Of a stretch of 42,807 nucleotides of DNA, positions 36,013-42,772 are shown piece by piece; the first letter of the stretch is position 1; every line of letters starts with the position of its first letter. Source of the stretch: an uncultured Sphingorhabdus sp. (lineage in GTDB: Bacteria; Pseudomonadota; Alphaproteobacteria; Sphingomonadales; Sphingomonadaceae); assembly GCA_937873665.1 (NCBI GenBank), contig CALMYW010000316.1, positions 1 through 42,807 on the forward strand, read 5' to 3'. The notes under the pieces are model-generated. The model was not told the DNA's origin. It saw only the letters and a list, made by a program, of their open reading frames with translations, and made no database searches. A program made the position numbers and the translations under genes.

Positions 36013-36624
36013 TCAGGGGTTCAGCAATTTCCAGAGTGTGGCGGGATCGGGCACGCCCGTCGGATCGAGCGAGGCGCTGCGCTGGAACGAGGCAAAGGCG
36101 GCCTCGGTGGCGGGATCGAACTTGCCGGTGGCCTCGCCGCGGTAGAGCCCCCGCCGGGCGAGCGCCGATTGCGAGCGCTTGAGGATCGATTCGTAGAGCA
36201 CGGCCTTGTGCTTGCCGTCGCCCACCTCGACCAGTTTCGAGGGGGTCGCCAGCCGGAGCGGCTGGAACGCCGCGACCATGCGCTGCGCGGCCATGCCCAG
36301 GTTGTCGGTCGGCTGCTTCTTGCAGTGCTGCTCAAGGATCAGCGCATAGATCTGCGGCGTGTGCCAGGGGGCAAGGTCGAAGGTGTTCGGCTCGTAGCGA
36401 TTGGCGGCGCTGACATAGCCTTCGACAAAGCCGATTGCGCGCGACAGCGCCGGGCCCTTCTTGGCCTTGGCATCGAGGAAGGCGGGGCATGGCATTCGCC
36501 CGGCATCCTCAACCGCAAAGACCCCGTCCGGGCCTGCGGCATGGGCGGGTGACTGGGCCAGCGCGAACAGCGCGACGGCGGCGCCAACGGCCAGGCCGAG
36601 CGCAAGGGAAGCAGGCGGGCGCAT
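36013..36624 (-). CDS. Secreted protein with C-terminal peptidoglycan-binding domain
   Basis: A 203-residue protein with a signal peptide (about 1-30, ending AHAA). An N-terminal helical domain has two cysteines (MPCPAFLDAKAKKG and LEQHCKKQP). The C-terminal domain (about 145-203) reads ILKRSQSALARRGLYRGE, then TGKFDPATEAAFASFQ and PDPATLWKLL, the PG_binding_1 pattern. The ATG at 36624 overlaps the stop of the FapE-like gene by one base (TGATG). The same frame is open far upstream to 37416, but that part is out-of-frame shadow of the FapE-like gene. Pseudomonas fap operons have no such gene between fapE and fapF. It may anchor or guide the secretion apparatus across the cell wall; this is inference. 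Confidence 0.85.
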   Translation of the reverse strand: MRPPASLALGLAVGAAVALFALAQSPAHAAGPDGVFAVEDAGRMPCPAFLDAKAKKGPALSRAIGFVEGYVSAANRYEPNTFDLAPWHTPQIYALILEQHCKKQPTDNLGMAAQRMVAAFQPLRLATPSKLVEVGDGKHKAVLYESILKRSQSALARRGLYRGEATGKFDPATEAAFASFQRSASLDPTGVPDPATLWKLLNP

Positions 36625-37427
36625 CAGAAACCGTGTCCTTTCATGACCGAGAGCGAGTTCGCCACGTTGACCGAATCCAGCATCTGCCCGCGATCGATCC
36701 CCACGGTGACGTTCATGGTATTGGTCACGGTGTTGTGGTCGCTGTTCAGCAGGATCGACTGGCTGAGCTGGGCGGGATCGGTAGTAACCCCCTGCTTCAC
36801 CGTGCCGGCGCCCTGCGCATCGACCATCGACAGGCCGAACTGGCCATTCGCCGCGGTGAAGGTCACGGTATCGCCGTCGCTGGCGGTATGGGTGGCGGTG
36901 CCGCCGAAATTGCTGTCGCCGGTTGCCGGGCTGAGCGAACTGGCCGGGACGACCGCCATGCCCATCCGATTGGCGGTGACGTTGTCGGACCCGGCGATGA
37001 CATTGGTCTGGACCGCGCCGGCCGCCCCGGTGATCACGTAGTTGCCCGTGGCATCTCCGGAAAAGCCCGACACGTCCATGTCCGGATCGCCATCGCGCTG
37101 CCACTGCACCACCACCTGGGGGCCGGAGGCGCCGTCCTCGCCCAGCCAGACGCTGAAGCCAAGCGTGGCCGCAGTCGCGATGCCGTCCTCGGTCTGCCAC
37201 AGCGAATGCAGCGTCACGCCGAAGAAGCGCACGCTGTCGGCGGAAATGAACTTGCCGCGCATCTCCGCCAGTTCGCTGTCGCTGACGATCGGCGCCGCGC
37301 CCAGCCCTGTGTCGAAATTGTCCTGCGCACTGGCTGGCGCACCGGACATGGCCGGAACAGAGCTGAGCGCGATCATCAGCGCAATTCGTGCGCCTCGCCG
37401 GGGGGGTGTTTCGCAACGGGTTCGCAT
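36624..37427 (-). CDS. FapE-like secreted protein
   Basis: A 267-residue exported protein with a signal peptide ending about GAPASAQ. The mature part starts with an ELAEMRGKFISADSVRFFGV segment. Asn/Thr/Val-rich beta-type sequence follows (NYVITGAAGAVQTNVIAG, LLNSDHNTVTNTMNVTVGID). FapE in Pseudomonas is a secreted minor component found with the fibres and encoded between fapD and fapF; position, size and composition agree. The start at 37427 is 17 bases after the C39 peptidase stop; the frame is open to 37616, but that portion lies inside the peptidase gene. The match to FapE is by context and composition, not a checked alignment. Confidence 0.7.
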   Translation of the reverse strand: MRTRCETPPRRGARIALMIALSSVPAMSGAPASAQDNFDTGLGAAPIVSDSELAEMRGKFISADSVRFFGVTLHSLWQTEDGIATAATLGFSVWLGEDGASGPQVVVQWQRDGDPDMDVSGFSGDATGNYVITGAAGAVQTNVIAGSDNVTANRMGMAVVPASSLSPATGDSNFGGTATHTASDGDTVTFTAANGQFGLSMVDAQGAGTVKQGVTTDPAQLSQSILLNSDHNTVTNTMNVTVGIDRGQMLDSVNVANSLSVMKGHGF

Positions 37428-37444
37428 GGCTGGAATCCTGCCGT

Positions 37445-38185
37445 TCAAAAGACGTGGGTGTAGGCAGGCACCAGCCCGAAATCGGTCGGGTTGGCGTCCT
37501 GCACGGGAGAGCGCTGGTCGAACAGGCGCCGCGCGGAAAGCGGCTCTGGCGGGTTCATCAGGACAGTGTCCGGATCGTAGCCCTCGCCCATCACGACGAA
37601 GACGATGCCGTTCCATTCGCGCTCGAAATCACGGCGCGTCATGACCCGGTTGCCAAGCGCAGGGTCGCCCAGGCTGACCCGGTCAGGCCCGGCCCGGCGA
37701 ACCACCACGAAGTGCTTGTAGCCCTTGGTCGAAAGCAGGACGATGCCGGGCACCTTGAGCCCGGGCAGCGCATCATAGCCGACCTTGTAGCCTTCGGCCC
37801 GCATCCCGACCGCGGCGACGTAGCGCTTCATGTCGAGCAGCGAGAAACCCTTTTCCCGCACGACATCGGGATCAGCCACCTTGAACATGTTGGCAAGGAT
37901 CTGCTGTTCGCTGCTCTGCTTGCCGTAGGCGAAGTTGAAGACTGTCGCGAGGGCAGCGGCGCCGCAGCTGAAATCGGTGCGCTGTCGCACCAGGTCGGTG
38001 AACTTGAGATCTTTCCAGCTGCGGATCGCCACGTCCTGGGTCTGGCCGTCGGCCGATACCTGGCCGAGCCAGACCGCAGTCGGCGCGGGCGTTCCGGTTG
38101 CACAGGCGCCCAGTACCAGCGCCGCACCAAGTGCGACGCTGGTCATGGCACGCGATGGGTTGCCTTGATTCGGTGCAAGTGCCAT
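37445..38185 (-). CDS. FapD-like C39 family cysteine peptidase, lipoprotein
   Basis: A 246-residue protein with a lipoprotein signal (LVLGAC, lipidated C28). Its C39 peptidase domain has C74 in RTDFSCGAAALATVF, H158 in GYKHFVVV and D174 in SLGDPALGN as the catalytic triad. C39 peptidases of bacteriocin exporters cut double-glycine leaders. FapD of Pseudomonas is a stand-alone C39 protein essential for amyloid secretion, probably acting on FapF or the subunits. Here it lies between the FapC-like and FapE-like genes exactly as in fap operons. An in-frame start at 38146 would give a more compact lipoprotein signal. A hairpin (38221-38250) separates it from the upstream subunit gene. Confidence 0.85.
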   Translation of the reverse strand: MALAPNQGNPSRAMTSVALGAALVLGACATGTPAPTAVWLGQVSADGQTQDVAIRSWKDLKFTDLVRQRTDFSCGAAALATVFNFAYGKQSSEQQILANMFKVADPDVVREKGFSLLDMKRYVAAVGMRAEGYKVGYDALPGLKVPGIVLLSTKGYKHFVVVRRAGPDRVSLGDPALGNRVMTRRDFEREWNGIVFVVMGEGYDPDTVLMNPPEPLSARRLFDQRSPVQDANPTDFGLVPAYTHVF

Positions 38186-38220
38186 CGTGTTGCTCCACCA
38201 ATCTGTCAAAAGTGGGTGGG

Positions 38221-38250
38221 GGAGGAAGGCCGTTGCCGCGGCCTTCCTCC
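38221..38250 (-). terminator. Perfect 11-base hairpin between amyloid-subunit and peptidase genes
   Basis: GGAGGAAGGCC (38221-38231) and GGCCTTCCTCC (38240-38250) pair perfectly around an eight-base loop, 12 bases after the FapC-like stop. On the transcript it is followed a few bases later by CTTTTG. Partial termination or mRNA end protection here would raise subunit mRNA relative to the downstream secretion genes. Confidence 0.6.
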
Positions 38251-38261
38251 TGCCTGCGGGA

Positions 38262-39281
38262 TCAGCTGCCGTCACCGCCGCCGCCACCGCCGCCGCCGCC
38301 GGTTTCACCCGGGGTCGCCGTCGTGGTCGAGGAAGCGATCGTCAGCGCGTTGAGCTGCTGATTGCCCACGCCCGCCGCCAGATTGACGCCGATGTTGCCG
38401 GTTCCGCCAACTGTCAGGCCATCAACCGTGTTGATGCTGTCCTGCTGTTCAGTGACGTTGCCGTAGGCCGTCTGGATCAGGCCGGCATTGGCTTCCGCCA
38501 GCGTCGAGTTGTCGGCCACCGCCAGGGTCAGCAGGTTGGCCTGCTGATTGAAGGCACCGGCCGCGCCGTTGACGCCGACATTGCCCGCACCGGCGATGTC
38601 CCATGCGGTCAGGCTGTTGCGATCGCGGAAGTTGTTGCCACCACCGCCAGCTTCGGGATCATCCTCGTTCAGGATGTCGCCCGGAGCCGCCATGTGAATC
38701 ACACCGGTCAGCGATTGCAGCGCCGTGCTGGACGCTTCGGCCCAGCCGCCAACTGCATCGGCGTTCGAATCGCTCGACACCGCCAGCGAGGCCGAGTTCA
38801 TCTGCATGTTGAAGTAACCGGCGGCGGTGTTGAGACCAAGGTTGCCGGTGCCGTCGACATTGACGTCGTTCAGCGTGTTGATGATCGGCGCGAAGTAGCC
38901 GGCGCGGATCTGGGATTCCGGGGCGCCGTCGATCAGCTGGTCGTTCGGGTCATTCCCGGATTCGCTCCAGCCCGGGCCAAACACGGGATCGACATAGCCG
39001 TTCTCGCCGTTGAGCTCGTTTTCCTCGCGGTAGTAGACCACGCCCGGTCCCTGGATCTGCTTCACGTCGTTCACGGCCACGGCCGAGCTGTCGACGTCGA
39101 CCGATCCAGACAGGGTGACCGTTCCGGTAAGGGCCACGTCCTTGGTGTAGGTAACATCGGTCACCACGCTGGTGTCGATGTTGTTGGCATAGGTGATGCC
39201 CCCGGGGACAGTCTGGGCCCAGGCGCTTCCCGCCATGAGCAGCGCCGGGACGGACGCCGCGAGCAAGAGTCGATTCCTCAT
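38262..39281 (-). CDS. FapC-like functional amyloid subunit with three imperfect repeats
   Basis: A 339-residue exported protein with a signal peptide ending about GSAWAQ. Three 35-residue repeats lie at 135-169, 222-256 and 284-318. They share the pattern N-[ST]-[LV]...G-[TA]-G-N-[LIV]-G-[LV]-N-x-A-A-G-x2-N-x-Q-x-N and are separated by two linkers of 52 and 27 residues. Three repeats with two variable linkers, rich in Gly/Ala/Asn/Gln, is the FapC architecture of Pseudomonas amyloid. Unlike those proteins it has no cysteine at all, so no C-terminal CxxC, and it ends in a run of nine glycines. The start at 39281 has AAAGGACTTGAG before it. It lies between FapA/B-like and FapD-like genes. Alternative: a curlin-like repeat protein of another system. 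Confidence 0.8.
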   Translation of the reverse strand: MRNRLLLAASVPALLMAGSAWAQTVPGGITYANNIDTSVVTDVTYTKDVALTGTVTLSGSVDVDSSAVAVNDVKQIQGPGVVYYREENELNGENGYVDPVFGPGWSESGNDPNDQLIDGAPESQIRAGYFAPIINTLNDVNVDGTGNLGLNTAAGYFNMQMNSASLAVSSDSNADAVGGWAEASSTALQSLTGVIHMAAPGDILNEDDPEAGGGGNNFRDRNSLTAWDIAGAGNVGVNGAAGAFNQQANLLTLAVADNSTLAEANAGLIQTAYGNVTEQQDSINTVDGLTVGGTGNIGVNLAAGVGNQQLNALTIASSTTTATPGETGGGGGGGGGDGS

Positions 39282-39303
39282 CTCAAGTCCTTTCATTCAC
39301 AGG

Positions 39304-39900
39304 TTATTCCCCGGCCTCGACAGTGAGGACGAAGGTGTTGGAGGAGCTGTTGCGCTCCCCACCAACGAGGTTTGCCTGGACAAGCCCGGTGCTCCCTTCG
39401 AACGCGGAGCTCGCCAGCTGGGCGCTCGCTTCGGGAGTGGTGGACCCGCCGGGCAGACCCGATGGTTGCTGTGACGCCCGCGCCTGTTCGAGCAGCGGCT
39501 CGCTGGCGATGGGGGCGTCGATTCCGATGGCGATGATCGCAAGGTTGGCCAGCTGGTTGCCGTTTCCGGCAGCCACGTTGACCGCCACCAGCCCGCTCGC
39601 GCCGGCCAGTGCGCCATCCTCGATCCGTGCGCTCGCGCTGCCAGCGCTGGCGCTGCTGGTGCCCAGCGATTGGGTCAGCGCCGTGGGGGTGGCGGTCTGC
39701 GCGCCTGCCGCGATGACGGCGACATTCGCCTCCTGGTTGAGATTGCCGGCAGCGATGTTGATCGCGATGCGGCCGCTGGAAACGGTATCCCCAGCCGACA
39801 GGACCGCGGTCGACTGCGGCTGGGGCGTGGTCTGCGCGGCGGCTACGCCCGGGACCAGCAGGGGCAGCAGCGCGCCGCCAAGGATGAGTGCGCCGCGCAT
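39304..39900 (-). CDS. FapA/FapB-like secreted repeat protein
   Basis: A 198-residue exported protein with a signal peptide ending about GVAAAQ. Two clear repeats (about 41-66 and 101-126) read SGRIAINIAAGNLNQEAN and SGLVAVNVAAGNGNQLAN, and a degenerate third (170-194) reads TGLVQANLVGGERNSSSN. The same V-N-x-A-A-G-x2-N-Q core occurs in the adjacent FapC-like subunit. In Pseudomonas, FapA (chaperone-like) and FapB (minor or nucleating subunit) are encoded before fapC and share such motifs; this gene could be either. AAGGAACTGAG precedes the start, and the gene follows the preceding one by one base. Confidence 0.75.
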   Translation of the reverse strand: MRGALILGGALLPLLVPGVAAAQTTPQPQSTAVLSAGDTVSSGRIAINIAAGNLNQEANVAVIAAGAQTATPTALTQSLGTSSASAGSASARIEDGALAGASGLVAVNVAAGNGNQLANLAIIAIGIDAPIASEPLLEQARASQQPSGLPGGSTTPEASAQLASSAFEGSTGLVQANLVGGERNSSSNTFVLTVEAGE

Positions 39901-39901
39901 C

Positions 39902-40381
39902 TCAGTTCCTTCCCTGTCCGACCGCCGCGCCGACCGCGCTGCCGATCACCGCGCCGGCCATGCCGAGCGCTCCGTGCATCGCCGAGAGGCCGCCGCGCAT
40001 CTGATCAGCGCCCTGCCCGTGGAGCACCTGCCCCGCACTGCCGGTGACACCGGCATCGCCAAGCGCCGCAAGCAGCGCCTCGCCAACCAGGCCGGCAGTC
40101 TGTCCGCCAACCGAAGCGCCGATCGCGGCGGCCTCGTCGTCGGTCAGGGCCGTCATCGGCTGGAGCGAGCCCTGCCACGGGATGGCAGAGGTCAGCTCGA
40201 CCTGGTTCGGGGGGGCGGGCTCACCGCGAACTTCGGCGGCCTTGAAGACGGGGCGGCTGTAGATCAGCACTCCCGCGTCAGGCGGCGGCGTAGCCGCAGA
40301 GGCTGCACACGAAACAGCGGACGCTGTGAAGACAACTGGACAAGCCAATGCCTTCACATAGTGAAGAAAGCCAACAGACAT
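39902..40381 (-). CDS. Small secreted Gly-zipper protein, first gene of the amyloid operon
   Basis: A 159-residue protein with a signal peptide (about 1-28, ending SCAASAA), a Pro-rich segment (KAAEVRGEPAPPNQVELTSA), and a Gly/Ala-rich C-terminal half with glycine-zipper pattern (GALGMAGAVIGSAVGAAVG). I do not recognise a family. The ATG at 40381 is preceded by GGGGG. It is the first gene after the LuxR regulator and one base before the FapA/B-like gene. No counterpart stands at this place in Pseudomonas fap operons, so it is a lineage-specific addition, perhaps a membrane-inserting or fibre-associated accessory. Confidence 0.75.
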   Translation of the reverse strand: MSVGFLHYVKALACPVVFTASAVSCAASAATPPPDAGVLIYSRPVFKAAEVRGEPAPPNQVELTSAIPWQGSLQPMTALTDDEAAAIGASVGGQTAGLVGEALLAALGDAGVTGSAGQVLHGQGADQMRGGLSAMHGALGMAGAVIGSAVGAAVGQGRN

Positions 40382-40408
40382 GAAGCAAACCCCCAAAAAG
40401 GAGTTAGA

Positions 40409-40432
40409 ATAGGCGAGTCATTTTTCGCCTAT
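40409..40432 (-). promoter_or_regulatory. Inverted repeat between LuxR gene and amyloid operon
   Basis: ATAGGCGA and TCGCCTAT form an eight-base inverted repeat with an eight-base loop, in the 73-base gap between the LuxR gene stop and the operon start. It could be the operator for the adjacent LuxR-type regulator or a terminator of its transcript; the T-rich run on the transcript side is TCTAACTCCTTTTTG. Confidence 0.5.
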
Positions 40433-40454
40433 CTGTTGATTGCTTCATATGCCG

Positions 40455-41054
40455 TTACATTGCGGCGTGCGTCATATAGATTAATGATGGATGAATAATT
40501 GCGAAAACGGTCACCATGAATGAAGCACACTTCACCCACATTTCATCCCGGTTACGCACGCCCAGCTTTCCATAAACGTGGGCGACATGGGACCGCACCG
40601 TGTTGATCGACAGGCATTCTCTCTCTGCGATCTCCGCGGGGGAGCAACCGCCCAACAGCTTCAGCACGATCCGGTCTTCGGCCGGGGTAAGCTGGTATGC
40701 TTCGGCCAGGCAGGCAAACCGGGGCTTCTCGGTCCCGTCGATCAAACGGAGCATCAGGGCCACCGCGGGCTGGCCGTCGGACAGGCAGGTGCGGAATGCA
40801 CCCAGGACCACTCGGTCGTCCTGCCGGTGCAGCAGCCCCATCGAATCGGGTGTCATCCGCCGCTCGAGCAGCGCCTGGGTCAGGGGAGTGTCGCCGAGCC
40901 GCGCCTTGCCGTCGCGCAGGCCGGTGCCTGCCCCCGCCTGCACCAGTTGCCTGCCCAGCGCACAGATCGAGACGACTTCGCCGTCCGGACGCAGGACGAA
41001 CCGCGCACAGCCGTCAAAGACGTGCCAGCAGTCGATCTCCTGCCTTGAGTACAT
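40455..41054 (-). CDS. LuxR-type transcriptional regulator with hydrophobic C-terminal tail
   Basis: A 199-residue regulator. The N-terminal 115 residues look like a PAS-type sensory domain. The LuxR HTH is at about 118-170 (LTPAEDRIVLKLLGGCSPAEIA, then LSINTVRSHVAHVYGKLGVRNR). After it comes an unusual hydrophobic tail of about 22 residues (ASFMVTVFAIIHPSLIYM) that could be a membrane helix. The ATG at 41054 is preferred; GTG at 41120 would extend the frame but crosses a GCGCGGC/GCCGCGC hairpin at 41077-41095. It lies just upstream of and on the same strand as the amyloid cluster, separated by an inverted repeat, so it probably controls it. Confidence 0.85.
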   Translation of the reverse strand: MYSRQEIDCWHVFDGCARFVLRPDGEVVSICALGRQLVQAGAGTGLRDGKARLGDTPLTQALLERRMTPDSMGLLHRQDDRVVLGAFRTCLSDGQPAVALMLRLIDGTEKPRFACLAEAYQLTPAEDRIVLKLLGGCSPAEIAERECLSINTVRSHVAHVYGKLGVRNRDEMWVKCASFMVTVFAIIHPSLIYMTHAAM

Positions 41055-41329
41055 CCTGTGCCAATCCCTTGTTCCCGCGCGGCAAAGGGCCGCGCCATGA
41101 CGAACTGGCGGGAAGAACACGTAAGGCAGGGCGAAGTTCCGTCGCTGCGGAAAGAATGACGCTCCAGTCGCGCCCGGGTTCCCGGCCAGCGCGGGGAGAC
41201 CATCGCATTTCTCCGCCGCGCGGCCCGGTCGGACTGTGGAGCCCGCCCTGGCCCGGACGTCGCCCGTTTTCCTACACGAACCAATTTGGTTATCTGACAG
41301 GCTTCTTCCCGTGAATGAAGGAGACCACC

Positions 41330-41743
41330 ATGCCCCTCGTCGATTCCCTGATCGGACCGATCGCCTCGATCATCGACAAGCTGATCCCCGACAAGGCCGC
41401 CCGCGACAAGGCCAAGCTCGAGCTGCTGCAATTGCAGGGCACCCAGGAACTGGCGGAAATAAACGCCCGTCTTTCCGCAATCGTTGCCGAGGCCAATTCG
41501 CAGGATCCCTGGACCAGCCGCGCCCGGCCCAGCTTCCTCTACGTCGTCTACCTGATGTTGCTGTGGGCACTGCCGATGGGCGTGATTGCCGCATTCCGCC
41601 CCGAAGCCGCGCAGGCCATCGCCCAGGGTATGAACGCCTACCTCAACGGCCTGCCCGAGCCGCTCTACGCCTTGTTCGGGACCGGCTACCTCGGATATAC
41701 CGCCGCGCGCCAGTGGGGCAAGAATGCGGGCGTCGACAAGTAA
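41330..41743 (+). CDS. 3TM holin of the gene-transfer-agent release type
   Basis: A 137-residue protein. Its N-terminal amphipathic segment (MPLVDSLIGPIASIIDKLIP), charged helix (KAARDKAKLELLQLQGTQEL), hydrophobic stretches (SFLYVVYLMLLWALPMG; LPEPLYALFGTGYLGYTAA) and C-terminal RQWGKNAG match the family described as holin of 3TMs for gene-transfer release. AAGGAG precedes the ATG at 41330. Holins make membrane lesions that let lysins or gene transfer agent particles out. The GTA structural genes are not in this window, and family members outside GTA clusters are of uncertain function. Confidence 0.85.
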   Translation: MPLVDSLIGPIASIIDKLIPDKAARDKAKLELLQLQGTQELAEINARLSAIVAEANSQDPWTSRARPSFLYVVYLMLLWALPMGVIAAFRPEAAQAIAQGMNAYLNGLPEPLYALFGTGYLGYTAARQWGKNAGVDK

Positions 41744-41797
41744 CGAACGAAAGCCTGCCCGGTCTGGTTAGTTTTGCGTAATCATTTCGCGCTATCC

Positions 41798-41836
41798 CGG
41801 CTCCCAAGCCCCCTCCCGCAGGGGGCAAGGGAGCCG
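41798..41836. repeat. REP-like interrupted palindrome overlapping a ribosome-binding site
   Basis: CGGCTCCC (41798-41805) pairs with GGGAGCCG (41829-41836), and inside them GCCCCC pairs with GGGGGC around a seven-base loop; the two stems are separated by an AA/AA mismatch. The right arm contains the GGGAG that would serve as ribosome-binding site for the lipoprotein gene at 41841. Similar Gly/Cys-rich palindromes are frequent between genes of sphingomonads. It may end holin transcription and limit translation of the next gene. Confidence 0.6.
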
Positions 41837-41840
41837 TGAC

Positions 41841-42173
41841 GTGAATATCAGCCCTGCCCAGCCCCGCCTGCCGCGACCGGTCGTGCCGGCCATCCTGGCC
41901 TGCGCCTGCCTGGTCCTCGCCGGCTGCTCTAGCCGCGACGAACTCCTTGCCGAAAAGGTCGCCGCCGCGGAAGCGGCCGCCCAGCGCGCCGAATCTGCCG
42001 CCGTCCGGGCCGAGAATGCCGCCCGCAGGGCCGCCCCTTCGGCCAGGCCGGCGCAAACGGCCGCAGTCCAGTCAGACGACGAACCCGGCGTCGAGGACAC
42101 GGTCGTGGAGCACGATCCGAACGAGCCGTCCAACCCCGCCGTGGCCAACAATCCGCAGCTCGCGCCTGGTTGA
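41841..42173 (+). CDS. Small lipoprotein with Ala-rich coiled coil
   Basis: A 110-residue protein starting with GTG. It has a lipoprotein signal ending LVLAGC (lipidated C29), then an Ala/Glu/Arg-rich helix (AEKVAAAEAAAQRAESAAVR) with coiled-coil character, and an acidic, disordered tail. A GGGAG lies seven bases before the start within a hairpin. It is 77 bases before aroQ on the same strand. Function unknown; small Ala-rich lipoproteins of this type are common next to aroQ-accB in related genomes as far as I recall. Confidence 0.7.
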   Translation: MNISPAQPRLPRPVVPAILACACLVLAGCSSRDELLAEKVAAAEAAAQRAESAAVRAENAARRAAPSARPAQTAAVQSDDEPGVEDTVVEHDPNEPSNPAVANNPQLAPG

Positions 42174-42250
42174 TCGCGCGTGCATGGGGCTTGTGCCGCG
42201 CGGCAGGGCCGGTATGCAGGCGCGGCCCCAGGCACAAGCAGGAATTTCCC

Positions 42251-42688
42251 ATGGCTGAACGCAAGATCCTGGTCCTCAGCGGACCCAACCTCAACCTGCT
42301 CGGCACGCGCGAGCCCGAGGTCTACGGCAGCCAGACCCTGGCCGACATCGGCCGCCTGCTGGAACAGCGCGGAGCGGCGCTGGGCTTCACGGTCGAATCC
42401 CGCCAGTCGAACCACGAAGGCGCGCTGGTCGACTGGTTGCACGAGGCGCAGGCCACCGGCTGTCACGCCGTGCTGCTCAACGCCGGCGCCTATACCCATA
42501 CCTCGATCGCGCTGCTCGATGCGATCCGCGCAATCAAGGTGCCGGTGATCGAGGTCCACCTTTCCAACCCGCACACCCGCGAGGAATACCGCCACAAGAG
42601 CTATGTCGGCATGGCCGCCAAGGGCACGGTCTGCGGGTTCGGCGCCAACAGCTACCTGCTCGCGCTGGAGGCGGCCGCGCAGCTTTAG
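42251..42688 (+). CDS. aroQ: Type II 3-dehydroquinate dehydratase
   Basis: A 145-residue protein with the hallmarks of the type II enzyme of the shikimate pathway. GPNLNLLGTREPEVYG contains the catalytic Arg and Tyr lid (R20, Y26). RQSNHEGALVDWLHEA and LNAGAYTHTSIALLDA follow, then PVIEVHLSNPHTREEYRHKSY with the catalytic His. It dehydrates 3-dehydroquinate to 3-dehydroshikimate in a dodecamer. The ATG at 42251 gives exactly the family length. It is followed by accB, the usual order in alphaproteobacteria. Confidence 0.98.
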   Translation: MAERKILVLSGPNLNLLGTREPEVYGSQTLADIGRLLEQRGAALGFTVESRQSNHEGALVDWLHEAQATGCHAVLLNAGAYTHTSIALLDAIRAIKVPVIEVHLSNPHTREEYRHKSYVGMAAKGTVCGFGANSYLLALEAAAQL

Positions 42689-42772
42689 TCACCGTGGAAA
42701 GCCATAATTCCCCGCTTGCCTCTCCCTGCTACCCCGCGCATAGGCACGGCACGTAACAGGCAAGAGGATCGC

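Noticed and set aside
36625..37416. Upstream extension of the peptidoglycan-binding gene frame to 467 codons
   Set aside because: The extension is Arg/Gly-rich out-of-frame sequence of the FapE-like gene; the real start is the coupled ATG at 36624 followed by a signal peptide.
38187..39326. 379-codon open frame on the plus strand
   Set aside because: It is antisense to the FapC-like repeat gene; the repeated composition keeps the opposite frame open. The minus-strand product has a signal peptide and a ribosome-binding site.
39323..40498. 391-codon open frame on the plus strand
   Set aside because: It is antisense to two coupled exported-protein genes and crosses the intergenic region; no recognisable domain.
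41330..41743. Evidence for a prophage or gene transfer agent cluster in the window
   Set aside because: Only a single holin-type gene is present; no capsid, terminase, tail or lysin genes accompany it.
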